Positions 45,074-54,739 of a stretch of 64,000 bases of DNA are shown here, in pieces. A program made the position numbers and the translations under genes. Below the pieces are notes generated by a model. The model saw only the letters and a program-made list of their open reading frames with translations, was not told the DNA's origin and searched no databases. Origin of the DNA: Flexilinea flocculi (GTDB lineage Bacteria; Chloroflexota; Anaerolineae; Anaerolineales; Anaerolineaceae); the NCBI RefSeq assembly GCF_001192795.1, contig NZ_DF968181.1, forward strand, positions 586,342 to 650,341, in the 5' to 3' direction. How positions within the stretch are numbered: position 1 is the first letter of the stretch; each line of letters begins with the position of its first letter.

Positions 45074-45442
45074 GATTTACTCCTAAATTTTAATGTAAAC
45101 AAAAGTTGTATTTTCAGGATGAACCAAAAATACAGCGTCCGAAAAAAACGATCATCATGCAGTTTATATATCTTGTTTCAATTTTCTAATAAGGATGCTT
45201 TTGGCATTTTCATTCTCGGACTTTCTTTGTCTGGCGAATGAATTGATTATGAATGTTATCGAGTGTCAAAAAGCCTGTCAAGGGGAAGTCATGAATCTTG
45301 TTACAAAAAGACAAGCGTTTTTCTTCCAGATCTTTATCAGAATTATTATTATCGAACTACGATATTAATAATTTTGAAATCAGAAATTAAGTGAGGGGTA
45401 AAACATATTGTGGGGTTATTTATTTACTTTGGTATAAAGAAA
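45074..45442. other. non-coding gap upstream of the Liv binding proteins
   Basis: First half of the 762-bp divergent region between liv and rpsL. It must hold the promoter for the binding-protein gene on the minus strand. I see no known RNA motif or conserved hairpin here. Confidence 0.4.
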
Positions 45443-45565
45443 CAGTAATTCGAAATATGATAAAAACTTTTAGAAAAAAAGAGAAAATTTGTTGAAGCAT
45501 AACTTTTGTACGCTGCGCAAAAGTATTGCTTCAACAAAAAATCCTCCTCATATTTCGGACTGTTG
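45443..45565 (+). repeat. TTCGAA hairpin element
   Basis: Left end CAGTAATTCGAAATATG, right end CATATTTCGGACTGTTG. The hairpin 45488-45538 pairs TTTGTTGAAGCA with its complement, then a two-base mismatch, then ACTTTTG, with apex GTACGC-TGC-GC. Long arm left (45 nt), short arm right (27 nt). Stem sequence differs from other copies yet stays paired. Confidence 0.85.
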
Positions 45566-45660
45566 AAAAAATAAATCATTTTGGATTTAAAATTGCAAAT
45601 GCAATTCTTGGCAGGTTAATCTGTCATAAATGTGCTTTTTTGTCATGTTCAGAGCGAGTA

Positions 45661-45690
45661 TTGCCCTGATCAGATTGATTGTGTTATAAT
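45661..45690 (+). promoter_or_regulatory. str operon promoter
   Basis: TTGCCC and TATAAT separated by 18 nt, about 145 nt before rpsL. The best-looking promoter upstream of the operon. Confidence 0.65.
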
Positions 45691-45699
45691 TTTCAGGCT

Positions 45700-45780
45700 A
45701 ACCTGCGAGAATCAGGTTCGTATTGTGTTGTGAGTTGGTAATCATTACAAAAAAACGCTGAAGAGTTGCCGATTTTTTGT
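45700..45780 (+). promoter_or_regulatory. structured rpsL leader
   Basis: A small hairpin AACCTG/CAGGTT (45700-45718) is followed by a larger A/T stem ACAAAAAA..CG with CG..TTTTTTGT (45747-45780) over a 12-nt loop. The second stem and its trailing T's resemble an attenuator, plausible for translational or transcriptional feedback on ribosomal protein genes. Confidence 0.4.
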
Positions 45781-45835
45781 TTTGATTGTGCGGATACGAG
45801 AAATCGTTAAGAAATTATTTTGGAGGCTATTAGAA

Positions 45836-46255
45836 GTGCCAACTATTAATCAATTGATCAGAAAAGGCCGAAAGACCAGATCAACGAAGAGTAAGTCGCC
45901 AGCGTTACAGTATACGTATAATTCCAGTAACCAGCGTCGAACTCATGTGTCTGAGGGCGCTCCGCAAAAACGTGGTGTTTGTACAAACGTCCGTGCAACA
46001 ACCCCTAAAAAGCCGAATTCGGCATTGCGGAAAATTGCCCGTGTGCGTCTGTCCAACGGTATTGAAGTGACAGCATATATTCCTGGAGAAGGTCACTCTT
46101 TGCAGGAGCATAGCGTTGTGCTTGTTCGCGGAGGCCGTGTAAAAGATCTTCCTGGCGTTCGTTATCATATCGTTCGTGGAACTCTTGATACCACCGGTGT
46201 TGCGAAACGCAACCAGGGTCGTTCCAAGTATGGTGTCAAACGCGCCAAGAAATAA
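45836..46255 (+). CDS. rpsL: 30S ribosomal protein S12
   Basis: A 139-residue S12 starting with GTG ([12 protein letters not shown] follows); GGAGG lies 9 nt upstream, which rules out the longer open frame from 45782. Core motifs [19 protein letters not shown] and [10 protein letters not shown] are present. Between KSPAL and PQKRGVC there is a segment of about 18 residues ([18 protein letters not shown]) that is much longer than in E. coli S12. First gene of the str operon. Confidence 0.97.
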   Translation: MPTINQLIRKGRKTRSTKSKSPALQYTYNSSNQRRTHVSEGAPQKRGVCTNVRATTPKKPNSALRKIARVRLSNGIEVTAYIPGEGHSLQEHSVVLVRGGRVKDLPGVRYHIVRGTLDTTGVAKRNQGRSKYGVKRAKK

Positions 46256-46274
46256 TCAGTTACGGAGAGTATGA

Positions 46275-46742
46275 ATGCGACGTACCAAACCTGAAAAAAG
46301 GGATATTATCCCCGATGTTCGTTATAACAGCGCTGTTGTAACAAATTTAATTAACCGTATTATGCGTAACGGAAAACGCAGTACAGCAACCCGGATGGTT
46401 TATGAAGCTCTGGGTAATCTTAGCCAAAAGACTGGAAAAGATGGTCTTGAAGTTCTCGAAACTGCATTGCGCAATGTTGGTCCAGTAATGGAAGTTCGTC
46501 CTCGCCGTGTCGGTGGTGCGACTTATCAGGTCCCAATGGAAGTTCCCGTAAATCGCCGCCAGACATTAGCTATGCGCTGGATTATTGATGCATCCCGTTC
46601 CCGGACTGGAAAGAGTTTTTCTGAATGTTTAGCCGGAGAATTAATGGATGCTTTTAATAATACCGGCAGCGCTATCCGTAAACGTGAAGAGACCCATAAG
46701 ATGGCTGAAGCCAACCGTGCATTCTCTCACTATCGAGTTTAA
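46275..46742 (+). CDS. rpsG: 30S ribosomal protein S7
   Basis: A 155-residue S7, primary 16S rRNA-binding protein of the small-subunit head. It starts MRRTKPEKRDIIPDVRYNS and has the conserved RPRRVGGATYQVPMEV and ETHKMAEANRAFSHYR. GGAGAG precedes the ATG, 19 bp after rpsL. Confidence 0.98.
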   Translation: MRRTKPEKRDIIPDVRYNSAVVTNLINRIMRNGKRSTATRMVYEALGNLSQKTGKDGLEVLETALRNVGPVMEVRPRRVGGATYQVPMEVPVNRRQTLAMRWIIDASRSRTGKSFSECLAGELMDAFNNTGSAIRKREETHKMAEANRAFSHYRV

Positions 46743-46765
46743 TTTGAAGGGAAGTTTATTAATCA

Positions 46766-48841
46766 ATGGCTCGTGAATTTCCGTTAGAGAAATATCGAAA
46801 TATTGGGATTATTGCGCATATTGATGCGGGTAAGACCACAACGACCGAACGTATTCTTTTTTATACCGGTAAAACTTATCGTATCGGTTCTGTTGATGAA
46901 GGTACAACTGTAACGGACTGGATGGTGCAGGAACGTGAACGGGGCATTACGATTGTATCGGCAGCAGTTACCGCTGAATGGAAGGACTATCGTATTAATT
47001 TAATCGATACCCCGGGACATATTGACTTCACGGCAGAAGTTCAACGTTCACTTCGTGTCCTTGACGGAGGCGTTGTTGTGTTTGATGCTTGTCAAGGTGT
47101 TGAACCTCAAAGTGAAACAGTATGGAGACAGGCCGATAAATATAATGTTCCGCGAATTTGTTTTATCAATAAGATGGATAGGACCGGTGCTTCCTATACA
47201 AATTCCATCGAATCGATCCGCAATCGCTTGGGAGCGAATCCGATTGCTATGCAGATTCCAATTGGTAGTGAAAGTGATTTCAAAGGTGTCGTCGACATTT
47301 TGAAACAAAAAGCCTATTATTGGGAAGATGAATTAGGAATCGATATGGTCGAAAAAGAAGTTCCTGAGGAGCTTCGTGCTGAAGCCATATCCCAACGGGA
47401 TTTACTCGTAGAAGAAATTGCGGGATTAGACGATGAGCTGACAGTTCGTTTTCTTGAAGGCGAAGAATTGTCCAATGAAGACCTGATTCATGGGCTTCGA
47501 AAGGCAGTCATTGCCGGTAAGTGCAATCCGTGTTATGCGGGAACTTCTCTTAAAAATAAAGGTGTACAACCTTTACTCGATGCAGTTGTTGATTTGTTGC
47601 CTTCTCCTTTGGATATTTCGGCGACAAAAGCTCATCAGATCGATGATGAATCGAAAGAGATTTTGTTACACGCAGATGATAACGAGCCAGTCGGCGCTTT
47701 AGTTTTTAAAATTGTTACGGATCCATACGTAGGCCGATTAGCATATTTTCGTGTTTATTCTGGAACAGTCAAACAAGGTCAAATGTTGCTGAATCCTGTT
47801 AAAGGGAAGAAAGAACGAATCGGCCGTTTAATCCGCATGTACGCTGACCGCCGCGATGATGTCAATGAAGTCTACGCTGGCGATATCGCAGCAGTACTTG
47901 GATTAAAGGACACTTTCACCGGGGATACTTTATGTGAACAGCATAAACCTTTTGTGCTGGAATCAATCAGTTTTCCGGAGCCGGTGATTTCCGTGGCTGT
48001 TGAGCCCAAAACACTAGCAGATCAGGAAAAAATCGGAATCGCATTACAAAAATTATCTGAAGAAGATCCAACTTTCCGCGTTCGATCGGATGAAAATACG
48101 GGTCAGACAATTATTTCTGGGATGGGTGAATTGCATCTTTCGATTATTGTAGATCGCATGATGCGTGAATTCCGAGTCAAAGCCAATGTCGGTAAAGAAC
48201 GTGTCGCATATAAAGAAACGATTCGAAAAACGGTTCCAAAATTGAATTATAAATATTCAAAACAAACAGGCGGCCATGGACAATATGCCCATGTCGTGTT
48301 TACTTTAGAACCGAATGATTCCGGCAAGGGAATATTGTTTGAAAATAAGATTATTGGCGGTGCAATCCCGAAAGAATACATTCCTGCTGTGGAAAAAGGC
48401 GTCATGGAAGCATCGGAGTCAGGCGTACTTGGCGGATTCCCGATGACAGATGTTAAAGTTACCCTGATCGACGGTTCATTTCACGAAGTTGATTCCAGTG
48501 AAATGGCTTTCAAACTGGCAGGCAGTCTTGCTTTTAAAGAAGGTGTTGAACAAGCAGATCCGGTTCTGCTGGAGCCGATCATGAAGGTCGAAGTAACTAT
48601 CCCTGAGGAATACTTAGGAGATGTTCTGGGTCAGCTCAGCTCTCGCAGAGGAGAAATCCAGGGAACTGATATTCATACCGGAAAAACTCAGGTCATCCAT
48701 GCCATGGTACCATTGGGTGAAATGTTTGGATATGCAACGACCTTACGGTCAGCTACCCAGGGACGTGGTGTTTTTTCAATGGAATTTGACCATTATTCAG
48801 CAGTTGCCGATGCGACTGCACAAAAAATATTAAATGTATAA
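46766..48841 (+). CDS. fusA: elongation factor G
   Basis: A 691-residue translocation GTPase. G1 [10 protein letters not shown]2 region [10 protein letters not shown]3 DTPGHIDF, G4 NKMD are all present in the first 150 residues, and domains II-V continue to the usual length ([15 protein letters not shown] in domain IV). Third gene of the str operon, 23 bp after rpsG. Confidence 0.98.
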   Translation: MAREFPLEKYRNIGIIAHIDAGKTTTTERILFYTGKTYRIGSVDEGTTVTDWMVQERERGITIVSAAVTAEWKDYRINLIDTPGHIDFTAEVQRSLRVLDGGVVVFDACQGVEPQSETVWRQADKYNVPRICFINKMDRTGASYTNSIESIRNRLGANPIAMQIPIGSESDFKGVVDILKQKAYYWEDELGIDMVEKEVPEELRAEAISQRDLLVEEIAGLDDELTVRFLEGEELSNEDLIHGLRKAVIAGKCNPCYAGTSLKNKGVQPLLDAVVDLLPSPLDISATKAHQIDDESKEILLHADDNEPVGALVFKIVTDPYVGRLAYFRVYSGTVKQGQMLLNPVKGKKERIGRLIRMYADRRDDVNEVYAGDIAAVLGLKDTFTGDTLCEQHKPFVLESISFPEPVISVAVEPKTLADQEKIGIALQKLSEEDPTFRVRSDENTGQTIISGMGELHLSIIVDRMMREFRVKANVGKERVAYKETIRKTVPKLNYKYSKQTGGHGQYAHVVFTLEPNDSGKGILFENKIIGGAIPKEYIPAVEKGVMEASESGVLGGFPMTDVKVTLIDGSFHEVDSSEMAFKLAGSLAFKEGVEQADPVLLEPIMKVEVTIPEEYLGDVLGQLSSRRGEIQGTDIHTGKTQVIHAMVPLGEMFGYATTLRSATQGRGVFSMEFDHYSAVADATAQKILNV

Positions 48842-48868
48842 TAAGTTTTCTTAAGGAGAATTTGTTTT

Positions 48869-50071
48869 ATGGCAAAACAACATTTTGACCGATCAAAACC
48901 TCACGTAAACGTGGGAACCATGGGGCACATTGATCATGGTAAAACGACATTAACCGCTGCAATCACAAAGTATTGCGCGATGTTAGGTGAAGCAGATTTC
49001 AAAGCGTACGATCAGATCGATAATGCGCCGGAAGAAAAAGCTCGTGGAATTACGATCAATATTGCGCACGTCGAATACGAAACAGAAAATCGCCATTATG
49101 CGCACGTGGATATGCCGGGACATCGTGACTATATTAAGAACATGATTACCGGAGCGGCGCAGGTCGATGGAGCGATCCTGGTTGTGGCAGCGCCGGACGG
49201 GCCGATGCCGCAGACCAAAGAGCATGTATTGCTGGCGCGGCAGGTGGAAGTACCGAGCATTCTGATCTTCTTGAATAAGACAGACCAGATGGATGATCCG
49301 GAACTGCTGGAACTGGTGGAGATGGAACTGCGCGACATGTTGACCGGATACGGATTCCCGGGAGACGAAACACCGATTATTCGCGGATCAGCATTGAAAG
49401 CGCTGGAGAGCACCAGCACAGATCCGAATGCGCCGGAATATGCCTGCATCAAAGAATTGCTGGCAGCGGTAGACAGCTATATACCGACACCGGTACGGGA
49501 AATTGAAAAACCGTTCATGATGCCGATTGAAGACGTGTTCTCAATCAAAGGGCGCGGCACCGTGGTGACAGGAAGAGTTGATCGCGGGCACATCAAAGTA
49601 TCAGATCCGGTAGAAATCGTTGGACTGCGCGAAAAGAGCATGAACAGTGTATGTACGGGCGTCGAAATGTTCCACAAGATCGTGGATGAAGGTATGGCAG
49701 GAGATAACCTGGGAATTCTGTTGCGCGGAATTGAACGTGAAGACGTAGAACGCGGAATGGTAGTAGCGAAACCGGGAAGCATCAAGCCGCATACCAAATT
49801 CAAGGCGCGTGTGTATGTGTTGAAACGTGAAGAAGGCGGACGCCATAAACCATTCTTCAATGGATATCGGCCGCAATTCTACATCCGGACAATGGATGTA
49901 ACAGGAAACATTGGATTACCGGAAGGCGTCGAAATGGTGATGCCGGGCGATAATGTTGATATGAGCGTCGAATTAATTATACCGGTCGCATTGGAACAGG
50001 GTTCGAAATTCGCGATTCGCGAAGGCGGTCTGACTGTGGGCGCTGGTGTGATTACTGAGATTCTTGGATAA
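48869..50071 (+). CDS. tuf: elongation factor Tu
   Basis: A 400-residue GTPase delivering aminoacyl-tRNA. G1 [27 protein letters not shown], and NKTD in place of the common NKxD with V/C. A strong AAGGAG precedes the ATG. The stretch from about 49140 to 49900 is visibly richer in G and C and uses GCG, CCG and CTG codons far more than fusA or rpsJ on either side. That suggests strong codon selection or a gene-conversion tract. Confidence 0.98.
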   Translation: MAKQHFDRSKPHVNVGTMGHIDHGKTTLTAAITKYCAMLGEADFKAYDQIDNAPEEKARGITINIAHVEYETENRHYAHVDMPGHRDYIKNMITGAAQVDGAILVVAAPDGPMPQTKEHVLLARQVEVPSILIFLNKTDQMDDPELLELVEMELRDMLTGYGFPGDETPIIRGSALKALESTSTDPNAPEYACIKELLAAVDSYIPTPVREIEKPFMMPIEDVFSIKGRGTVVTGRVDRGHIKVSDPVEIVGLREKSMNSVCTGVEMFHKIVDEGMAGDNLGILLRGIEREDVERGMVVAKPGSIKPHTKFKARVYVLKREEGGRHKPFFNGYRPQFYIRTMDVTGNIGLPEGVEMVMPGDNVDMSVELIIPVALEQGSKFAIREGGLTVGAGVITEILG

Positions 50072-50087
50072 TAAAGGCAGTCATAAA

Positions 50088-50396
50088 ATGGCAAAACAAA
50101 AAATTCGTATCCGATTGAAGGCATTTGATCATCGGATTTTGGATCAATCTGCAAAACGTATTGTGGATACTGCTGAACGAAGCGGTGCTCATGTAGTCGG
50201 ACCGGTACCTCTGCCGACAAAACTGGAAAGATTCACTGTTCGGCGGTCTTCCTTCATTGATAAGGATTCCCATGAACATTTTGAAATTCGGACTCATAAC
50301 CGAATGATCGATGTCCTGGATCCTGATTCAAAAACAATTGATATGCTCATGCGGCTCAACTTGCCTGCAGGCGTGGATATTGAAATTAAGATCTAA
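50088..50396 (+). CDS. rpsJ: 30S ribosomal protein S10
   Basis: A 102-residue S10 (NusE), which also acts in transcription antitermination. It starts [38 protein letters not shown] and a C-terminal [15 protein letters not shown] are typical. The ATG at 50088 is preferred over an upstream in-frame start at 50064. The operon ends here with a strong terminator, although S10 often leads the large S10 ribosomal cluster. Confidence 0.97.
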   Translation: MAKQKIRIRLKAFDHRILDQSAKRIVDTAERSGAHVVGPVPLPTKLERFTVRRSSFIDKDSHEHFEIRTHNRMIDVLDPDSKTIDMLMRLNLPAGVDIEIKI

Positions 50397-50410
50397 TCAT
50401 AAAGAACAAT

Positions 50411-50452
50411 AACAAAAAAACGGTATGTAACTTTTCATACCGTTTTTTTGTT
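50411..50452 (+). terminator. str operon terminator after rpsJ
   Basis: AACAAAAAAACGGTATG and its exact complement form a 17-bp stem over an 8-nt loop with a T-run on the downstream side. Confidence 0.93.
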
Positions 50453-51180
50453 AATAACACATGGCGAATCCTATTCTGGAACTCTTACAGTAAAGTATTA
50501 ATCATTAAATCTCATTTATGGAATTTATTTTAACAATTATTCTGTAAATATATTTCCAAACATCACGGTTATTAGAAGATTTTTTGGATTGTGTTGTTGA
50601 GATTCTTGTAAATAATTTTCAGTTTTCTTTTCCATAAATTCCCCACAATATTATCGATATGAATAAATATTTTATTTTTTAGCAAAATATTATGACGATT
50701 ATTTTGTTATATAAATTGCGTATATAGTTATAGGAATTTCGCTATTGTATTAGTATATTTTTAACATAATCAAAAAGAAACAAAGAATTTATTTATTGGA
50801 TTCTCATAAGCAGAATAAATTATTCCTATAACAAAATTATTTTATTGATGATTTATTGATTGTTTAGATACTAAAAAATTAAACAAACAATATTCAAAAA
50901 TAAAAATGTACCATATAGAAAAAATTTTAAAGGTACTTTTCTGTCCGGAACTCTATATTGAATTTATTTGAAATATTAGTATTTTGTGATTATGGGTAAT
51001 CGGTACATATTTAGCTGGAGATTTATTTTTTTGAAAACCATGTGATTTGAATCATTTATTGAAACTCCTGTTTTTTTTAATAATATCGAGTTGTACGAAA
51101 TTATTTTATAAACAATCATATTAGATTTTCGGATAAAGAACTATATATAAACTCTTTAATAAGAGAGAAGGAATAAAAAA
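50453..51180. other. long AT-rich non-coding stretch before the sugar module
   Basis: About 730 bp with no open frame of note and very high A+T. An 11-bp inverted repeat GTTATAGGAAT (50727-50737) / ATTCCTATAAC (50822-50832) is the clearest feature. TATATA near 51140-51150 may be the -10 box of the SDR gene. I recognise no RNA gene. Confidence 0.45.
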
Positions 51181-51966
51181 ATGAGTACAGAAAATGTCAT
51201 GGACCAATTTTCGTTAAAGAATCGTATCGCGATTGTGACCGGCGGTGGTCAGGGACTAGGGAAACAAATGGCGATCGGACTTGCTGAAGCTGGCGCGAAG
51301 ATTGTTATTGCTGCAAGGCGGACAGAGAGTGCATATGAAACCCAAAAATTTCTCGAATCAAAAAATTTCGATTGTAGTGTTGTTAAGATGGACGTTCGTA
51401 ATGAAATTGACGTAAAGAATATGGTTGATTTTATGATGGAAAAATTCGGAAGGATTGATATTCTGGTTAACAATGCCGGTACCTGGCGCGGTGACGATGC
51501 AGAAAAAGTAACTACTGAAGATTGGAAAGAAGTTATAGATATAAATTTGACAGGTCCCTTTATTATTTCTCGCGAAGTTGGCAAAGTTATGCTTTCGCAG
51601 AGAAAAGGAAGCATCATCAATATTGCATCCATGTCCGGTATGATCGTAAATACTCCTCAAAATCAATGTGCATATAATGCATCAAAAGGCGGATTGATTA
51701 TGCTGACAAAATCAATGGCAACAGAATGGGCGCAGAGAGGAGTACGAGTAAATGCCATTTGTCCTGGTTATATGCGGACTGAAATGAGTGAAGATCGTTA
51801 TCAAAAGAAAGATCCTGCGATAGAACGATGGTTTGCTATGACACCAATGGGGCGATCTGGTACTGCCGATGAATTGAAAGGAATTGCTGTTTATTTGGCT
51901 TCAGATGCATCAAGTTTTGTTACTGGTTCAACATTTTTAGTTGATGGTGGTTATACGGCATGGTGA
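51181..51966 (+). CDS. SDR family oxidoreductase (sugar/polyol dehydrogenase-like)
   Basis: A 261-residue short-chain dehydrogenase. TGGGQGLGK nucleotide motif (about 20-28), NNAGTW, catalytic serine in NIASMSGM, YNASK (Y and K), and C-terminal YLASDASSFVTGSTFLVDGGYTAW. A GAAGGA site precedes the ATG. It leads a block of sugar-uptake genes and an FGGY kinase, so a polyol or sugar oxidation is likely, but the substrate cannot be told. Confidence 0.92.
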   Translation: MSTENVMDQFSLKNRIAIVTGGGQGLGKQMAIGLAEAGAKIVIAARRTESAYETQKFLESKNFDCSVVKMDVRNEIDVKNMVDFMMEKFGRIDILVNNAGTWRGDDAEKVTTEDWKEVIDINLTGPFIISREVGKVMLSQRKGSIINIASMSGMIVNTPQNQCAYNASKGGLIMLTKSMATEWAQRGVRVNAICPGYMRTEMSEDRYQKKDPAIERWFAMTPMGRSGTADELKGIAVYLASDASSFVTGSTFLVDGGYTAW

Positions 51967-52174
51967 TAATAAATCCGGAAAATTCGATCCAGAAATGCAT
52001 ACGCAGTAATTCGGGTTATAGGTGATTTATTGAATACCGACAATAAAACAAAATATCCTGCTTATGTTTCAAATTTCTGGTTCATAATCATTGTTGATTT
52101 TTTTGATTAATTTATAAATTTTGTTTGATTCTCAAATTGAATCAAATAGAACATATATTTTGAAGGAGAAAAAA

Positions 52175-53101
52175 ATGAAAAAGATAAGTCGTAAAATGGT
52201 TTTACTCAGTATTTTAGTAGTTATGGCTTCTTTAGCCGGAGCTTTTGCTTCAGTGAACGCGGTTGATGCAAAAGTGAAAATCGGTGTATCGGTTGCTGAT
52301 CAGTCAAACGTTTTTTATATCGATATTTTAGATGGTATGAAAAACGCATTAAAGGACGGTGATGAATTGGTTGTGATGGATGCTGCATTTGATCCAGCAA
52401 AACAAATTTCCGATATTGAAGATATGATCCAGCAGGATGTCGATGTCATGTTAATCGATCCAGTAGACTCTAAAGGTATTCAAGCTGCATTGGAAGCTTG
52501 TAAAGCTGCAAACATTCCGATCATAACCTATAATTCACCAGTTGAAGATAAAGAATCGGTTGTTTCTAATGTCGCATCTGACAACTTTATGGCAGGTCAA
52601 TTGATTGGTGAGGCACTTGCACAGGCTATGGATAAGAAAGGCAATGTAGTCATGTTGACCTATAATGTTGCTCAAGTCTGTCTTGATCGCGCTGATGGAT
52701 TTATTGATGCTGTTTCAAAGTATCCTGATATCAAAATCGTTGATTCTCAGGAAATTCAGCCTGGTGTTGATACCGCACTCCCTGTGATGGAAAATATGCT
52801 TCAGGCTTATCCGGATTTGAATGGTGTTTTTGCGCTGAATGATCCATCAGCAATTGGTTGTGCTGCTGCAGTTGAGAGTGCTGGTTTACTGGACCAGATA
52901 AAAATTGTGGGCGTGGATGGTTCGGACGAAGGGAAAACTGCAATTTCTGAAGGTAAAATGCTTGCATCTGCAGCACAACACCCAGTTGAAATCGGCAGCC
53001 TCAGCATTGAGACCGCTTATAAGATCATCGGTGGAGAAAAAGTTGAAGCAGATGTGAAAGTTCCTGTAGAATTAGTTAACATCGATAATTGGAATAAATA
53101 A
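52175..53101 (+). CDS. sugar ABC transporter substrate-binding protein (RbsB-like)
   Basis: A 308-residue type I binding protein. Signal peptide about residues 1-30 (MKKISRKMVLLSILVV...). The mature chain begins KVKIGVSVADQSNVFYIDILDGM, with IEDMIQQDVDVMLIDPVDS, VFALNDPSAIGC and KIVGVDGSDEGK typical of ribose/galactose-type proteins. AAGGAG decides the ATG at 52175 over an earlier in-frame start. No cysteine lipobox, so it is either secreted or anchored otherwise. Confidence 0.92.
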   Translation: MKKISRKMVLLSILVVMASLAGAFASVNAVDAKVKIGVSVADQSNVFYIDILDGMKNALKDGDELVVMDAAFDPAKQISDIEDMIQQDVDVMLIDPVDSKGIQAALEACKAANIPIITYNSPVEDKESVVSNVASDNFMAGQLIGEALAQAMDKKGNVVMLTYNVAQVCLDRADGFIDAVSKYPDIKIVDSQEIQPGVDTALPVMENMLQAYPDLNGVFALNDPSAIGCAAAVESAGLLDQIKIVGVDGSDEGKTAISEGKMLASAAQHPVEIGSLSIETAYKIIGGEKVEADVKVPVELVNIDNWNK

Positions 53102-53141
53102 AAAATTTGTTATTCCGATGAATCAGTAAATCTTAAAGTAG

Positions 53142-53175
53142 ACAGCCTTAGGTTTTTGATTATCCTAAGGCTGTC
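53142..53175 (+). promoter_or_regulatory. hairpin between binding protein and ATPase genes
   Basis: GACAGCCTTAGG pairs exactly with CCTAAGGCTGTC over a 10-nt loop. No T-run follows. Such hairpins often keep the binding-protein mRNA more abundant than the downstream part. Confidence 0.6.
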
Positions 53176-53223
53176 AGACTATGCAGAGTTTGATATGGAT
53201 GATTTTATCCGATGGAGACGAGA

Positions 53224-54738
53224 ATGGATTGCGAATATTTCTTGGAAATGTTCCATATTAATAAAACTTTTCCGGGAGCAAAGGTCCTAAATGATATATC
53301 GTTGAAGATAAAGCCTGGTGAAATACGTGCTCTTGTCGGAGAAAATGGAGCCGGGAAATCAACCCTGATTAAAATACTAGGCGGTATCTATAAGAAGGAT
53401 AATGACGATGGTTTGATAAAAATTAATGGTGAGACCGTAGAAATCAATTCAGTTGAGGAAGCCAAAAAATATGGTATATGTATCATCCATCAGGAAATCA
53501 GTCTGGCGGATAATATGTCGGTTGCTGACAATTTGTTTATGGGCGCAGAATTAATGACCCGAAACAACATTTTCTTGAACGACAAAGAAATGATCTTCCA
53601 ATCTCAAAAAATTATGGACGAGATGGGAGTTGATATCGACGTCACAGAAAAAGTCGGATCGTTAAGTATTGCAAAACAACAGATGGTGGAAATTTCAAGA
53701 TCATTGTTAACAAATGCCAGGTTGATTGTTATGGATGAACCAACCTCATCCTTAACAAGCAATGAAATAGTTCAACTTTTTTACCAAATTGACCAATTGA
53801 AACAAGCAGGAATAGCAATTATTTATATTTCTCATCGACTTCCTGAAATTTTCCGAGTTTCTGATTCCATCACAATCTTACGCGATGGAAATCTGATTGG
53901 AACTCATAAAACCTCCGATTTGTCCGAACATCAAATTATCTCGATGATGGTAGGCCGCGAAATCTCAGAAATTTACAGTAGCGATAAGCAAATCATACCG
54001 GGACCGGAATTTCTATCAGTAACAAATTTGAGTAATAAGAAATTAAGAAATATCAAATTTTCGCTTCGGAAAGGAGAAATATTGGGATTTGCCGGTTTAA
54101 TCGGAGCAGGCAGGACTGAATTAGCCAGAGCAATTTTTGGCATAGATAAAATTTCTTCCGGAGAAATCTTTATTAAAGGGAAAAAAATCGAAATAAAACA
54201 TCCGATGGATGCGATCAATTGCGGTATCGGTTATGTTCCTGAAAATCGAAAAACAGAAGGATTATTTCTAAATAATACAATTCGATACAATATCTCCATA
54301 ACTATTTTGGAAAAATTTATCCAATTTATTCATGTAAATAGAAAAAAGGAAAAATCAATCGTTGATAACTTTACGAAATTTCTTGATATTAAAATGGTTT
54401 CTGCAGATCAAGAAGTTATGTTTTTATCAGGTGGAAACCAACAAAAAGTCCTGGTTTCAAAATGGCTTACTACTGAACCGAGTATTCTGATTTTGGATGA
54501 GCCGACACGCGGAATTGATATCGGATCTAAAAGTGAAATCTATCATTTAATTAATCGGTTGGCGCAAAAAGGCATAGCAATTATCCTGATTTCTTCTGAA
54601 ATGGATGAAATAGTCAATTTATGCAACAGAGTGATAGTTATGCATGAAGGTGAAATTACTGGAGAACTTGAAAATTCAGAAATAGATCGGTTGTCTCAGG
54701 AAAGAATCATGTGGCTTGCGGCCGGAGGAAATGGATAG
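53224..54738 (+). CDS. sugar ABC transporter ATP-binding protein (RbsA-like, two domains)
   Basis: A 504-residue double ABC ATPase. First domain GENGAGKSTLIKILGG with LSIAKQQMVEISRSL and LIVMDEPTSSL; second domain has the degenerate GLIGAGRTEL in place of Walker A, with LSGGNQQKVLVSKWL and LILDEPTRGIDIG. The ATG at 53224 is chosen because GGAG lies 6 nt before it; the ATG at 53212 has none. It is followed by the permease. Confidence 0.95.
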   Translation: MDCEYFLEMFHINKTFPGAKVLNDISLKIKPGEIRALVGENGAGKSTLIKILGGIYKKDNDDGLIKINGETVEINSVEEAKKYGICIIHQEISLADNMSVADNLFMGAELMTRNNIFLNDKEMIFQSQKIMDEMGVDIDVTEKVGSLSIAKQQMVEISRSLLTNARLIVMDEPTSSLTSNEIVQLFYQIDQLKQAGIAIIYISHRLPEIFRVSDSITILRDGNLIGTHKTSDLSEHQIISMMVGREISEIYSSDKQIIPGPEFLSVTNLSNKKLRNIKFSLRKGEILGFAGLIGAGRTELARAIFGIDKISSGEIFIKGKKIEIKHPMDAINCGIGYVPENRKTEGLFLNNTIRYNISITILEKFIQFIHVNRKKEKSIVDNFTKFLDIKMVSADQEVMFLSGGNQQKVLVSKWLTTEPSILILDEPTRGIDIGSKSEIYHLINRLAQKGIAIILISSEMDEIVNLCNRVIVMHEGEITGELENSEIDRLSQERIMWLAAGGNG

Positions 54739-54739
54739 C

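Noticed and set aside
43141-45086. Long plus-strand frames opposite the two Liv binding-protein genes (167 and 174 codons)
   Set aside because: Both mirror the same region of paralogous genes, so they arise from the shared coding pattern rather than being real genes.
50453-51180. Structural RNA gene (6S, tmRNA, SRP or RNase P)
   Set aside because: The stretch is almost entirely A/T with no conserved core sequences of those RNAs.
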